A DNA stretch of 50,638 nt from Lingula anatina (GCF_001039355.2 NW_019774836.1:121223-171860), one strand, 5' to 3'; positions 25,046 to 37,952 are shown, numbered from the stretch's first letter. Program-made: numbers and translations. Notes: generated by a model from the sequence alone, not told the origin.

Positions 25046-25286
25046 TTAAAAAGTAGCCATCAGCACTTGTCCTGCCATCGACATGCAGATTCCGTAGCCG
25101 ACGAGAAACCCTAACGCGCGAGAAGGCTGGGGCAGTGCGAGTTGGTACGCTATGGTGTGGAAGATCCTTGCGCCTGCGAATGCCCGGAAGTGCATAAGTG
25201 CCACCCAAGGGTTTGGCTTGATCAGGACGTAGAACGTTCCCAACAGGACAAACGGGATGATGTTCTCGATGTCATTCAGGTGATTT
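25046..25286 (-). CDS. MGST1-like (MAPEG) last exon, type 3d
   Basis: A 241-nt terminal exon preceded by a TTTCCAG acceptor and entered in phase 2. It encodes NHLNDIENIIPFVLLG, then HFRAFAGARIFHTIAY, LPQPSRALGFLVGYG and a C-terminus ending VLMATF. This is the C-terminal two-thirds of microsomal glutathione S-transferase 1, a trimeric four-helix membrane enzyme that conjugates glutathione and reduces lipid hydroperoxides. The HLNDIEN motif and the HFR..AR..HT(I/V)AY stretch are the family signature. No matching first or middle exon lies close upstream; the nearest compatible ones are several kilobases to the right. Confidence 0.85.
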
Positions 25287-25581
25287 CTGGAAATAAAGAG
25301 GACACGATTGATTATAAAAGTGACTTAACAGTATTTATATTATCCATCCAGGTTGAACCCTAAATAAATTTAGGCCCGATGTCATCCTAAAGTCTTTTTG
25401 TTCAATGTTTATTACCATGAGCTCACCTGGAAGGGATGGGGTACCTTTTTTGCAGTGAAGAAATCGCTATTGATATATCAAATAACAATGCTTTTGTTTT
25501 TTGATCTTGAGCACGCTCTTGGTGATAAAGAATCTACAATTCAATCAAACCTTTGTTTGTCTGGTTTTGCTCTCTGGCTCT

Positions 25582-25585
<4 letters not shown>

Positions 25586-25620
<35 letters not shown>
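25586..25620. repeat. (TC)n microsatellite
   Basis: About 17 TC units between the type 3d and type 3c MGST exons. Confidence 0.9.
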
Positions 25621-25621
<1 letters not shown>

Positions 25622-26952
25622 ATCCCCCACCACTAACACGTGCACAAGATTACATTGTATAAAGAACCATGCATCTACGTGTTAAGACAAATAAACAGAC
25701 ATACAGATGGACGGATTGCCAGACAGACGGGTACGTGGACAGCTAGCGAGAAAACATTGAGCAGTAAGAAAATTGCGTCTCCATCAAATCTAAATATATT
25801 GAAAGCCTTAAATTAGGCTTGATAAACTGCCCTCAGTTGCAAAATTACAGCGCAAAGCATTTTTCTATAAAAGGGATCTTAAACTTGAGTAGACGTGATA
25901 GCCTAACGGAATTTAATGACAAAAGATAAACTGTGGAGATTGCTTTATTTGATGGAACAGGATGATGGAAGTAAATTGTTCAATTGATGAGCCAGTGGTA
26001 TATCAAAAACAAATCAGTCCATTACTTTCTTCTTTTCTCTTTTCTTCTTAAGAAAGAAATCCATAAAGTTGCAAAGTGAAAAATCAATAAAAGGAGAGGC
26101 CAACTTTGTTTCGAAATCTTTTTCGTGACATCTTTTCAAGCTGACAGACAGGGTATCGGGTGTAATATCTGAAAATATGGCAGCGAATACTAACAATTTA
26201 GGAATTTATTACTTAGCCATTTATTGTTAAAAATATAGCAGTTACAATTCAAAAACACGGTGCATATTAATATAATTCAAATGAAAAAACTCGAAAATTC
26301 TCTATAAAATGCTTTTTACAGGTATACATACAGTATTGAGAGAAGTGCTACAAAAATAAGTTCGCCCCCACCCCCCTAAGGCACGAACACACACACAGAA
26401 AACTGAACACACACTAAACCCTAAATACCAAAGTAATCCAACCACAATCCAATTTCCTTTCACGCAACAGCGGCACGTTTAGCAAATTATCTTAAATCAA
26501 TTAAGTCGACGAAATTCGGTAACTACCGATAATATCTTATGTATTACACTTTGAGCAAATAAACAACGTATGCTTCTAATGAAACTGAGACTTATTTCGA
26601 CCTCTTAAACTAGATATGTTTCCATCCAAATAGACCCTTACAAAGGTCGAAGTGTACAAATGTTTCATTATCAAAAAGCAGAGCAATGTTTAATACGTCC
26701 CACTTGGTGTGCGCGCATGAAATGTATCAAAATAGTTTACAGTCAATATAATAAAAGAGCTTTGCGGGCCATTAGCCAGGATGTAAAAGAGGGATCTTTT
26801 TCTGTAAATATGAAAGCATTTAATCCTCTTGTAATTAGTTAAAATGCAAAGTGGTGCAAAATATAGGTTCAATTTCCCGTCCAAAAGACCCCCCCCCCAG
26901 AAACATAACACCCTACAGAACTGGTCTTGTCTTTGAAATAGTAGCCATAGTT

Positions 26953-27235
26953 CTCTAATGTCACTCTATGTTCCTTGGAAACAACGACTCGATATGCTGT
27001 TTATAACGTTATTACAAGACTAAATGGCTACGAAGTGCAGTCACACATGTGCATATGTTTCTCTGGATCTGCAGAATAAAATCTAAGATTCTAGTTGTCT
27101 AATGCATTCTATGGTCCTTAGATACCACGACTAAATACGCTGTTAATAAACGTTATATTAAGACTAAATGGATACGGAGTGAACCCACAAATACATCTCT
27201 GGATCCGCAGTATAAAATTTAATATTTTTAATGTC
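26953..27235. repeat. Two-unit diverged tandem repeat (~140 bp)
   Basis: Unit 1 (about 26953-27087) and unit 2 (about 27096-27235) share, in order, tctaatg, a ctatg(t/g)(t/g)cctt block, acgact, a (t/c)gctgtt.ata block, agactaaatgg, ctctggat and gcag.ataaaat. It lies between two MGST last exons. No function is evident. Confidence 0.65.
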
Positions 27236-27461
27236 TCATTTCTGGAGTAGCATGCGTTTTCTTACTTGCAAATTGCTCAATTAAAATCATTTATATATTT
27301 CCTTATGCTAAGAAAAAACATTGTCAACCGTACTGTGAAGTGTAATTACTACTAGCAGTCTCTACCAGTGCAGTTAAACAAAGATAAATGCAATATGATT
27401 CTGTTCAGTAGACAAGAGCTGGGTGTCTGTCAGGGCACATACACGGTACAATTCCAGCGTA

Positions 27462-27702
27462 TTACACTGTGGCCTTTAAAACTTGCATTCCCATCGACAC
27501 CGTGCAGACCCAGCCTATAATACAAGCCAAGAAACGCGTTGGCTGCGGCAAGGCAAACTGGTAAGCAACGGTGTGCAGGAACCGAGCGCATGCGAATACA
27601 CGAAAGTGCAGCAGGGCCACCCATGCAGTCGGTTCGATCAACACGTAAAGGACACCCAGCAGGACGAATGGGACGATGTTCTCGATGTCATTCAAGTGAT
27701 TT
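27462..27702 (-). CDS. MGST1-like (MAPEG) last exon, type 3c
   Basis: A 241-nt terminal exon, phase 2 entry after TTTTTTGTAG, encoding NHLNDIENIVPFVLLGVLY, HFRVFACARFLHTVAY, LPQPTRFLACIIGW and ending VLKATV then TAA. It has the same length and phase as the exons at 25046 and 35628 but a clearly different protein sequence, so it is a separate exon rather than an assembly copy. It codes for the second to fourth membrane helices of an MGST1-type enzyme. An extra Cys (FACAR) and W (GWVC) distinguish it from the other types. Confidence 0.83.
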
Positions 27703-30227
27703 CTACAAAAAATGGAGAATTAAGATCAACTTAGTAAATAATTGTTTACAATTTATCATTGTTAACAAAATTGAAAAGAAAAATTGTACTAATACCTTAA
27801 ATGAAAGAAGGTAAAATAAAGAGCGCATTTCGATATGCGTATTTAGATAATAATTACGACACTAGTTAGTCATAAGCCTCTATAAGCTAACACACTGCAA
27901 AACTAAGCATTTGTAGCTTAACATGTAAAAACAATGGCTTCTGAAATAGCATAAAGGTAATTGGAGACATACCTTGCATAACTCAGTTCACTCTATAAGT
28001 TGGTATTGAGTAGACTTGGTTTTCGCTCTAAGTTTATATGCGCATAACAGACGTTAAAAAGCAGAATGTGTTACTTCTTATATATTGATTAAGTTCTTTA
28101 TTACACGCACGCGCCCTTTTATGGGAGAATACGCGCACGTATAATGTGCACTCAACCGCAAGCACGCGAGAGCGTATACAACGCGCGCACAAATCATGCT
28201 TCCACAGAATTTTGTAACTAAAAACATTAAATATGTGTACTATATGCTTTTAAAATGTCCCAAATAAATATTTTAGTTTCTTTGTCTTGATAATCCGCAA
28301 AGCTGCTTAACTTTTCCAATTTTAGATTTTAAAATCAATAAATCCCATCAGATAAAAGTAGCTGCCGTCGATATTTTCTTTCTTAAATGTACAGAAAATC
28401 ATCCAATTAATAATGTAAAAAAACATAAATCTGAGTGGAGGAATTGGTCGAGCACTGATCTCTGATAAGAAGACAGATAGGACACTTTTAAACGTGCTTG
28501 CCGTGCACACAAAAACGTTTGTTGATTAAGATTAATTCGCAGTCTTGCCGAACAATGGAGAAGAAATGAAATATCGGGGGCAAAACTTTATTAGCCTTCC
28601 AGCCAAATTGTGGATGGGTGCAGTATTAGCCTTATCTAGAACCCTAGGGTAGATTTTAACTCATCTAGTTTACACTATGATTTTTTTTTGGGGGGGGGGG
28701 GGGAGACCTGTGCTGAGACGTTATATCCTAATGGGTATTAAGTGTTTATCCATTCTAGCATTCATTTCCTTTTGTTTACCACATTCAGGAAATACATTGA
28801 GAGACTTATCACGCTTTAAAAAATCCCTCTTTCGAGACACTCAGAATTTCAGATTCAGTGTGTCACGTTGAGTACCACATGAACTATTATCATGCACATG
28901 TAATATACTAATATAGTTCCTGTAGGGATTTCTGACATTTACAGATAATAGTTGATTGCCAGATTCATTTCACTTTGAGTGACAGGTCATACGTGAAATC
29001 GAAAATTAAACCGACCACGTTCCAGGTCGAAAGTTCATTCGGGAATTTTTACTCTGTGGTGAGCACGCGAGCGTCGATGCACTTGTTAATGGAGAAGGAG
29101 GTTTAATACGCTATGCTGACTGAACATAATAATATCTGTAAAAGTCAGAAGCAGAGTAAGTGCTCTCGAAGAGAAAGTAACAAAAAGTGGTGACGATAAA
29201 TGAAGTGTGAATATGCCTATAACGCCTGGTTCTTTATTCACAAGATAAAAATGTTATTACTTTTGGCGAAATCATCATGTAGACTATTTATACCTCTGAT
29301 CGAGTTCAAATTGAAAGAATATTAATTTTTAATTTCAGAAATTTATTTAGAACATACGGATCCGAGACAAATTGTAACAAAGCCCCTTGAAAGTAGGAAC
29401 AGTCATAAATGGTATCGATTCCTAGGTCTAGCTAGACGCAGACAGCTCGAGTACTTCTTTTGTGTCCAGCAAAGTGTTTCATTAATTGTGTCACATGAAT
29501 GCAACAGCTGTAATATTGGAATAGTAATAACTCAGCTGAAGCTGTTTTTCAAGATTCTGTCATCGTTTGCCATTGTCCCCGACAACCTTTCTTTGCTTTT
29601 AACATCACAAATATTCAAATTATATGGGTTCATTCAAGGTAATCTTCCAGTAATCAGTGCTAGAGGGCGCTGAAGTCAATGAAAAATTATTGCCGTGTCC
29701 GTGCAGTAAATAAAGTTGATAAAAGTCGAATATTTAATGAATAAATCAATCTTTGCATCTGAGCTTTATTTTTTCTTGTCAGTCATAGTAACAAACATTT
29801 ACAGTTTATATTGTCTGTAGCAGAAACTACAATTATTCACACTAAAATGGTTATCTTTCAGACAAGAAAGTTGTGCAGTCTTCTAAAGTATTTTATAGGC
29901 AATGCATACTACATCATCGAACAAACTTCATCTGTTTATAAAAGATACTGATTTTTTTCTTTTACTTCTAAACATATGGATCAAAAGTGAAACATCTGGA
30001 TATACTAGTCCAGTAGCCTATATGTTTTTTTTCTGAAATATCTTTAGTTAATAGCTACACTTGAAAAACAATAAAAAAATATAACTCAGAAATGAGGTGC
30101 CATGTCCTTCAAACTGCTTTGCCATCCTTTTTTTCAAAACGCTTCATCTCCAAAGATAACTCATTAATCGGACACTGCTCTTTCTTTCAAAAAGAAAAAA
30201 ACTTGTCTTTGGTCACTCCCAAGTGAT

Positions 30228-30468
30228 TTAAAACGTCGCCATAACAACTTGTATAGCCATGGAGATAGTTGTGAAGTAACCAATCAGAAAACACAATGAG
30301 CGTGACGGAGGCGGGACGGCGAATTGATACACGACTGTATGGGCAAATCGGGCAAAGGCGAATGTACGGAAATGCATCAGTGCTACCCATGGGTTTGGTT
30401 TGATCAGCACGTAGAGGACTCCGGCCAATACGAATGGAATGATATTCTCGATGTCATTGAGATGGTTT
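30228..30468 (-). CDS. MGST1-like last exon, type 3a, copy A
   Basis: A 241-nt terminal exon after a TTTTACTCCAG acceptor, phase 2. It encodes NHLNDIENIIPFVLAGVLY, HFRTFAFARFAHTVVY, PPPSRSLCFLIGYF and ends VVMATF. It differs from the exon at 35628-35868 by one residue (YQFAV here, YQFAA there). Because it sits in the repeated block, it may be the same locus from the other haplotype. Confidence 0.82.
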
Positions 30469-31599
30469 CTGGAGTAAAATATATAACATATAATTGAAAA
30501 TGTTACAGATACTGTATTTGTTATTTCCATTCACCCCTCTTACAACATCGTATTTTCTATATTAGAATGCCACTATACCTCCATCCCAAAACAATTTCCT
30601 TTTCCTCCTATTGTTTCTGCGGGACTGTAAATCTATTGTCAGTTTCAGGGTAAAAATTTCCATTATCTAGGTCTACTACCAGAACCTACTAATTTGTAGC
30701 CTACTAACACAAAAGACATATTTCTTGGAATTGTACACTTATTGATAAAGCGGGGGATTGTAGGCCTACACTAATATAAAAAAGGCGAGAAAAAATGTAT
30801 TAATCTCAAGTATTGGTGTTACTTTAATTTAAAACTCTCAAATGTTTTTGTTTTGTGTGTGTGTGTGTGTGTGTGAGCATGTGAGTGTGGGCCTACAGTA
30901 TGAATGTGTGACAGGGATAACTAACATGAGCTTTTTTTACTACATAGAAAATATTTGAAAAATACTGATTTACGTACAGCCTCATAACATAAAATCTACT
31001 TACATTTAAACCAATATCGATCACTAGTCGTAATGGAGTACTGCCACCTCGAGATCGGACACTTGGGCTTGCACGGATTGTACGTTGTGTTAGTTGAGAA
31101 GCGTGTTAGTCGATTTTACTAACTGGGATGCAATATATTGCAGACATGCAATTTTTGTGTTAGGTGAATTTTGACATACATGTATAACGTAAGCGTAGCA
31201 TGTGTTCTGTCACAGTTATGTTCATTTTGCAATGCTACATGCATTTAGTTTTAAAAGCATCTAGTAGACGGGTGTATATAATGGATTTGTACATAAAGGT
31301 TACTTGAACGATGTAAAATACACTTAATCTAGATCCGTGTAAAATATGCTAAATTTAGAGGGAATAAAATTGTTGGCCAAAAAATGAACGCACCGTGCAT
31401 CCGTGCGAATGCCTAGTAACGCCCTTGGTGATGTTAGTAGAAAAAATACAATGCATAAAGCCCCATGCATATTAGTGGCTGCAAAAAGGCATGTGGTTAT
31501 CAACAAGCCGCAGATGAAAGGGCCATTTTACCAAAAGAACTAAAACGTAAAAAAAATGAGCAATAACAGTCAAAGTTATCCTCGCTCTTGACCTCATAC

Positions 31600-31688
31600 C
31601 TTCTGACACGTTCGACATCCGGGTCATTTAGGTTTGTTTTCAAATCCTTTTTCTCTGATAATTTCAAGTCTTCTGGGTTTGCATACAC
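31600..31688 (-). CDS. MGST1-like middle exon, type 2a, copy A
   Basis: An 89-nt exon between a TATTTAAG acceptor and a GTATGAGG donor. It enters in phase 0 and leaves in phase 2. It encodes VYANPEDLKLSEKKDLK followed by a linker and ends VERVRR, the loop between helices 1 and 2 of MGST1. It is identical in protein sequence to the exon at 37042-37130. The position that is Cys in MGST1 (NPEDC) is Leu. Confidence 0.8.
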
Positions 31689-32015
31689 CTTAAATACCAA
31701 AGTGGTCCAGTTTGTGAGTAAAATAAAATGCAAACAAGTTCATACGCAAGCTAACCAAAACAGTCAAAAAATATCAAAACGTGAATTATAGGGATATGAA
31801 CTTTGTTTGTTTGTCTCCTAGACACCCTGAAAAAACCCGAAAGGTATCAATTAGGCTAATTAGGTTAGGCTCAAGTTAGTTTCAAAAGATACTTGTAGTA
31901 CATGAGGGACAACTTCTGCCAAGACCACAGATTGTTTTTTCACTATTTATTATCAGCTTTTCCCGGGCTAATAATTTGCAGTTTTCTGCGCTTCCCAACG
32001 CGAATTTTACACATA

Positions 32016-33675
32016 CAGACTTGACATTTAATATGGAATATTTCAATTTTGAGGGTACGCCTAGGTAGAAATGCGTTCTTTTTTCAAAAAACTGCGATCT
32101 CATATAAGGCATGTGAATGGAAAAGTGTGTAGTCAGGTGTGTCGCTTCCAATTAACAGAATACCAGGTTTGTTACGCTGCTGCATTATGTAATATGCAGT
32201 AATTTAATTGGGTAGTGCTCCTTTGGGCAGGTCAAAGCTTGGCTTTGGCAAAGCATGCTTCTGTCAAAAAAGTATCCATATGTCGGCAACTACTGCATAG
32301 AAGAATTTGAAATTTTGCATGCAAGTGGTCGGTTTTACAGTGTGTAAAATGAGTTATGCAGTGCTTTACAAATTTGTTAATCTGTGGCAAAATGGCGCGA
32401 AAAAGAAAGAGATTGCCAGACAGTTAATTGCGCCAAACGAAACGGTCCATACAGTTTTATAGTGTAATGCCCAGACTGATGTACCTACATAGAGGCCACA
32501 CCCAATGTATTAAAATCTTACCACCAGAGTACAGGACCCACTGTCTTTCAGGATATGGTGTTGCAACTAAACAAAAACCACCCAGTCCGTTCAGAATGAG
32601 GGGTAAATTGCCACCAAAACGCATTTTTCAAGGCCCTTAGCGAACACCAAACTGGTTTTAGCAGGTTAGAATACCAGACGACCTCCGAGGAACCTACTGT
32701 AAACAGCAAAACATCGTTGTATGTTTCTCTAATGAATTGGGGACCCTGACCGTTTCTGGGATGAACAATAAAACCTCGTGGCTTTCTTTATTGAGGTCAG
32801 ATTTCACCTGTACCGCTCAACTAATCAAAACAGAGTTTACAGACATCCAGAAGAGGCCAATGACGAAGTGTGTGCCGCGTTTAAAGTGACTTAGGTCATT
32901 AACAGCGTCAGTATTTGAAGTGGATACCACATTGGTGCCAAAACACCAATGGGAGTCATCGACGAAAACCTGAACCAGATTAAATAAAGGAATAATCTGG
33001 GAACCACTTGACTATCATTTGATAGGGGGCACCCTAGGAACAATTTTAGGTTGTACGGTGAGATTGCCGGTTTACATAGAGCACTTTTAATAACAGATTA
33101 CTTAGAGAACCAAGGGAATGAACAGCTACCTTGGTCATCAAAACCGCCATATTTGAACCACGTAGACAATATGTGGGTAGGCCATCACTCGCCAAATGAA
33201 TGGCCTACATGTCCTACAAAAAAACTGGACCAAATTGGACAGATTTTGACCCATCCCTGGAATGTTATTCCAGATTTAACTCTAAAAACCTATCCCCAGG
33301 AATGCCTTGCCAATTGAGAGCACTGGAAGCAGCCAGAAGAGGTCAGACGTAACAGCGACTGTTACTGTGACTAGACACTGACATGAGGGTCCTTTGTGGA
33401 GCGTGTAACTCTTTTACAGACAATAATTTGGAAAATATGGAGATCCAAAATATCTCTTTAAAGGTTGTCGTATGAAGTAGAAAAGGCAATGTGTTTTTGT
33501 TTGCTTCTCTGGCGAATTCTATTAATGAACTGATGTCACAATGACATCAAAGAGATAATTAAAAGTTATTAGAACATGATTTTAATCCTTATTTTCATTT
33601 ATCAGACAGCAAAATAGGTAAAAACTGATGAAAAATGATTTGGAAAAAAATATTCCATATTAAATGTCAAGTCTG
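32016..33675 (+). mobile_element. Tc1/mariner-like transposon with intact TIRs, dead transposase
   Basis: Perfect 28-bp terminal inverted repeats begin cagacttgacatttaatatg at 32016 and end with the complement at 33675. Both ends are flanked by TA, the Tc1/mariner target duplication. The length (1660 bp) is normal for the family. Inside, about 32400-33370, a degraded plus-strand transposase is readable only in pieces: a fragment around 33110-33180 (PPYLNHVDNMW) corresponds to the SPDLNPIEHLW catalytic region of Tc1 transposases, and its tail (IGQILTHPWNVIP) to the following ..W..IP segment. Frameshifts and stops make it inactive. Confidence 0.8.
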
Positions 33676-34119
33676 TACTTCAGTCGCAGTCCGAAGCGAC
33701 GAAGTTCAAACAGTGCATATCAAAGCCGTAAATAGGAGTCCTTACGTAGGAAACCACGCGCTAGAGAATGGGTTTAATTAAGGCATTCTTGTCGACGGTA
33801 TTGTCACTAATTTAGAGAATCATGAACAAATCTGGATGACTCTATCTATAACAAAGCTATTGTTACCTAAAAATAAAAAATTACTTTTCAGAATTAATAC
33901 AAGAAAAATTAATGAAAAGAACAAAGGCAGGATAATTTTGAATTAAAAATGGAATCTGAACGACAAATAGGCCTACAGCTTCAAGCAAATGGAAATGAAA
34001 ATAGAATATACACACCCTTGACTTACGAGTTAAGCTACAATTAATTTTTAAAATAATATCGGTACCTTGTCAATGTATGGCAGGACTACGTGAACACCCT
34101 CCCCTACACATACACTAAA

Positions 34120-34160
34120 CACACACACACGCGCGCGCGCACACACACACACACACACGC
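34120..34160. repeat. (CA)n/(CG)n microsatellite
   Basis: CA repeat interrupted by a CGCGCG run, close to the left side of the second contig join. Confidence 0.85.
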
Positions 34161-34211
34161 ACAGGCTCATCGTCGAAGAGGGGGAGAACCAAATCCAATC
34201 ATCGAAGTTGT

Positions 34212-34212
34212 N
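34212..34212. other. Single N: contig join 2
   Basis: The base is N. The sequence to its right restarts the block found at 28846, so this join too coincides with the edge of a long duplication. Confidence 0.85.
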
Positions 34213-35627
34213 GTATTTCAGATTCAGTGTGTCACGTTGAGCACCACATGAACCATTATCATGCACATGTAATATACTAATATTGTTCCTGTAGGGATTT
34301 CTGACATTTACAGATAATAGCTGATTGCCAGATTCATTTCACTTTGAGTGACAGTTCATACGTGAAATCGAAAATTAAACCGACCACGTTCCAGGTCGAA
34401 AGTTCATTTGGGAATGTTCACTCAGAAGTAAGCACGCGACCGTCGATACACAATGCGCTTGTTAGTGGAGCAAGAGGTTTTACACGCTATGCTGACTGAA
34501 CATAATAATATCTGTGAAAGTCAGAAGCAGAGTAAGTGCTCTCGAAGAGAAAGTAACAAAAAGAGGTACAGCTGTAACGATAAATAAAGTGTGAATATTC
34601 CTATAACGCATGGTTCTTTATTAACAAGATAAAAATGTTATTACTTTTGGCGAAATCATCATGTAGACTATTTATACCTCTGATCGTGCTCAAATTGAAA
34701 GAATATTAATTTTTAATTTCAGAAATTTATTAGAACATACGGATCCGAGACAAATTGTAACAAAGCCCCTTGAAAGTAGGAACAGTCACAAATGGAATTG
34801 ATTCTTATGTCTAGCTAGACGCAGACAGCTCGAGTACTTCTTTTGTGTCCAGCAAAGTGTCCAGCAAAGTGTTTTATTAATTGTGTCACATGAATGCAAC
34901 AGCTGTAATATTGGAATAGTAATAACTCAGCTGAAGCTGTTCTTCAAGATTCTGTTATCGTTTTCCATTGTCCCCGACAACCTTTCTTTGCTTTTAACAT
35001 CACAAATATTCAAATTATATGGGTTCATTCAAGGTAATCTTCCAGTAATCAGTGCTAGAGGGCGCTGAAGTCAATGAAAAATGATTGCCGTGTCCTTGCA
35101 GTAAATAAAGTTGATAAAAGTCGAATATTTAATGAATAAATCAATCTTTGCATCTGAGCTTTATTTTTTCTTGTCAGTCATAGTAACAAACATTTACAGT
35201 TTATATTGTCTGTAGCAGAAACTACAATTATTCACACTAAAATGGTTATCTTTCAGACAAGAAAGTTGTGCAGTATTTTTGTGAAGTATTTTATAGGCAA
35301 TGCATACTACATCATCGAACAAACTTCATCTGTTTATAAAAGATACTGATTTTTTTCTTTTACTTCTAAACATATGGATCAAAAGTGAAACATCTGGATA
35401 TACTAGTCCAGTAGCCTATATGTTTTTTTTCTGAAATATCTTTAGTTAATAGCTACACTTGAAAAACAATAAAAAAATATTACTCAGAAATGAGGTGCCA
35501 TGTCCTTCAAACTGCTTTGCCATCCTTTTTTTTCAAAACGCTTCATCTCCAAAGATAACTCATTAATCGGACACTGCTCTTTCTTTCAAAAAGAAAAAAA
35601 ACTTGTCTTTGGTCACTCCCTAGTGAT

Positions 35628-35868
35628 TTAAAACGTCGCCATAACAACTTGTATAGCCATGGAGATAGTGGTGAAGTAACCAATCAGAAAACACAATGAG
35701 CGTGACGGAGGCGGGGCAGCGAATTGATACACGACTGTATGGGCAAATCGGGCAAAGGCGAATGTACGGAAATGCATCAGTGCTACCCAGGGGTTTGGCT
35801 TGATCAGCACGTAGAGGACTCCGGCCAAAACGAATGGAATGATATTCTCGATGTCATTGAGATGGTTT
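35628..35868 (-). CDS. MGST1-like last exon, type 3a, copy B
   Basis: A 241-nt terminal exon with acceptor TTTTACTCCAG, entered in phase 2. It completes the Arg split from the middle exon (AG+A) to give ERVRR-NHLNDIENIIPF, the MGST1 signature. Then come HFRTFAFARFAHTVVY and a C-terminal helix ending VVMATF. It is the closest compatible last exon to the middle exon at 37042-37130 (intron about 1.2 kb). A minus-strand AATAAA lies about 470 bases beyond the stop (near 35160). Confidence 0.86.
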
Positions 35869-37041
35869 CTGGAGTAAAATATATAACATATAATTGACAA
35901 TGTAACAGATACTGTATTTGTTATTTCCATCCACCCCTCTTACAACATCGTATTTTCTATATTAGAATGCCACTAGTACTACACCTCCATCCCAAAACAA
36001 TTTCCTTTTCCTCCTACTGTTTCTGCGGGTCTGTAAATCTAATTGTTAGTTTCGGGATAAAATACAAATCATCTAGGCCTACAACCAGAACCTACTTACA
36101 GTTGTATTTGTACCAATACAAGGGACAAATTTCTTGGAAATGTACACTTACTTAAAACGCGAGGGATTGTAGGCCTACAATTATATAAAAAAGGGGAGAA
36201 AACTTCATTTACCTTAAGATATTGGTGTTACTTTAATTTAAAACTCTCAAATGTTTTCGTTTTGTGTGTGTGTGTGAGTGTCTGAGTGTCTGAGTGTGGG
36301 CCTACAGTATGGATGTGTGACAGGGATAACACGAGCATTTCTTTCACTACATAGATAAAATTTAAAAAATACTGATTTACGAACAGCCTCATAACATAAA
36401 GTCTACTTACATTTAAACCAATACCGATCACTAGTCGCACGGGATACTGCCACCCCGAGATCGGACACATTAAGCGACTGGATTTGGGTATGCACGGATT
36501 TTACGTTGTGTTAGTTGAGAAGCGTGTTAGTCGATTTTACTAACTGGGATGCAATATATTGCAGACATGCAATTTTTGTGTTAGGTGAATTTTGACATAC
36601 ATGTATAACGTAAGCGTAGCATCTGTTCTGTCACAGTTATGTTCATTTTGCAATGCTACATGCATTTAGTTTTAAAAGCATCTAGTAGACGGGTGTATAT
36701 AATGGATTTGTACATAAAGGTTACTTGAACAAACAATCGAAGGGGATTTGCGATGTAAAATACACTTAATCTAGATCCGTGTAAAATATGCTAAATTTAG
36801 AGGGAATAAAATTGTTGGCCAAAAAATGAACGCACCGTGCATCCGTGCGAATGCCTAGTAACGCCCTTGGTGATGTTAGTAGAAAAAATACAATGCATAA
36901 AGCCCCATGCATATTAGTGGCTGCAAAAAGGCATGTGGTTATCAACAAGCCGCAGATGAAAGGGCCATTTTACCAAAAGAACTAAAACGTAAAAAAATTG
37001 AGCAATAACAGTCAAAGTTATCCTCGCTCTTGACCTCATAC

Positions 37042-37130
37042 CTTCTGACACGTTCGACATCCGGGTCATTTAGGTTTGTTTTCAAATCCTTTTTCTCTGA
37101 TAATTTCAAGTCTTCTGGGTTTGCATACAC
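37042..37130 (-). CDS. MGST1-like middle exon, type 2a, copy B
   Basis: An 89-nt exon, phase 0 in and phase 2 out, encoding VYANPEDLKLSEKKDLK, a linker and VERVRR. Acceptor TATTTAAG, donor GTATGAGG. It covers the cytosolic loop after the first membrane helix. Leu stands where MGST1 has the Cys that mediates activation by thiol reagents. Confidence 0.83.
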
Positions 37131-37822
37131 CTTAAATACCAAAGTGGTCCAGTTTGTGAGTAAAATAAAATGCAAACAAGTTCATACGCAAGCTAACCTA
37201 AACAGTCAAAAAATATCAAAACGTGAATTATAGGGATATGAACTTTGTTTGTTTGTCTCCTAGACACCCTGAAAAAACCCGAAAGGTATCAATTAGGCTA
37301 ATTAGGTTAGGCTCAAGTTAGTTTCAAAAGATACTTGTAGTACATGAAGGACAACTTCTGCAAAGACCACAGATTGTTTTTTGACTATTTATTATCAGCT
37401 TTTCCCGGGCTAATAATTTGCAGTTTTCTGCGCTTCCCAACGCGAATTTTACACATAGTTGACGTCATTACTTAGCTGGCCTCCTCCGCTGTGTTGGTTG
37501 TAACAATTTAATAATACAAACATTTTCTTTGGAATTAGAAATAAATACACACCAGTACATTGTGAAGGCCTAAATAACAAGGCACTTCAGAAGATTTTTT
37601 CCCACGGTTGTCGTTTTCGAATTCATACCTTTGTATCAAAAATTCCGTTCGCGTCTACGAAAACCTACCAGAAATATTCGCGCCGCATCACTCAAATTAC
37701 CGTCGGCCCATCCTTGTCAGGGCAATGATCTTGATATTGTATGTACGTCATTTGTCGGGTTTTTTTTTTTTTTTTTTTTTTGGTAACCTATAAAACGCTA
37801 TGCAACATCTATTTGCCGCTTG

Positions 37823-37846
37823 TGAGAGAGAGAGAGAGAGAGAGAC
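37823..37846. repeat. (GA)n microsatellite
   Basis: About 12 GA units between the two MGST middle exons. A T run lies just upstream at 37760-37781. Confidence 0.85.
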
Positions 37847-37952
37847 CTGTCACATATTTGAAATGAGGTTTGTTACGTGACCACAGTTGCCCCTGAAGGT
37901 CCAAACCAAAGTGGTCAAATTACCATGATGACACCAAATTAAATACCCTCAC

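Larger units (their letters stand above)
28846..32015. repeat. 3.2 kb direct repeat, copy A
   Basis: Collinear with 34215-37457. The left edge of the match is set by the start of the next contig (N at 34212). The right edge is exactly the TA target site of a Tc1-like element. It contains one MGST middle exon (31600-31688) and one MGST last exon (30228-30468). Confidence 0.88.
34215..37457. repeat. 3.2 kb direct repeat, copy B
   Basis: Counterpart of 28846-32015 with small indels and substitutions. After acacata at 37457 the two copies diverge completely: copy A enters the Tc1-like element, while copy B continues into sequence leading to another MGST middle exon. Confidence 0.88.
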
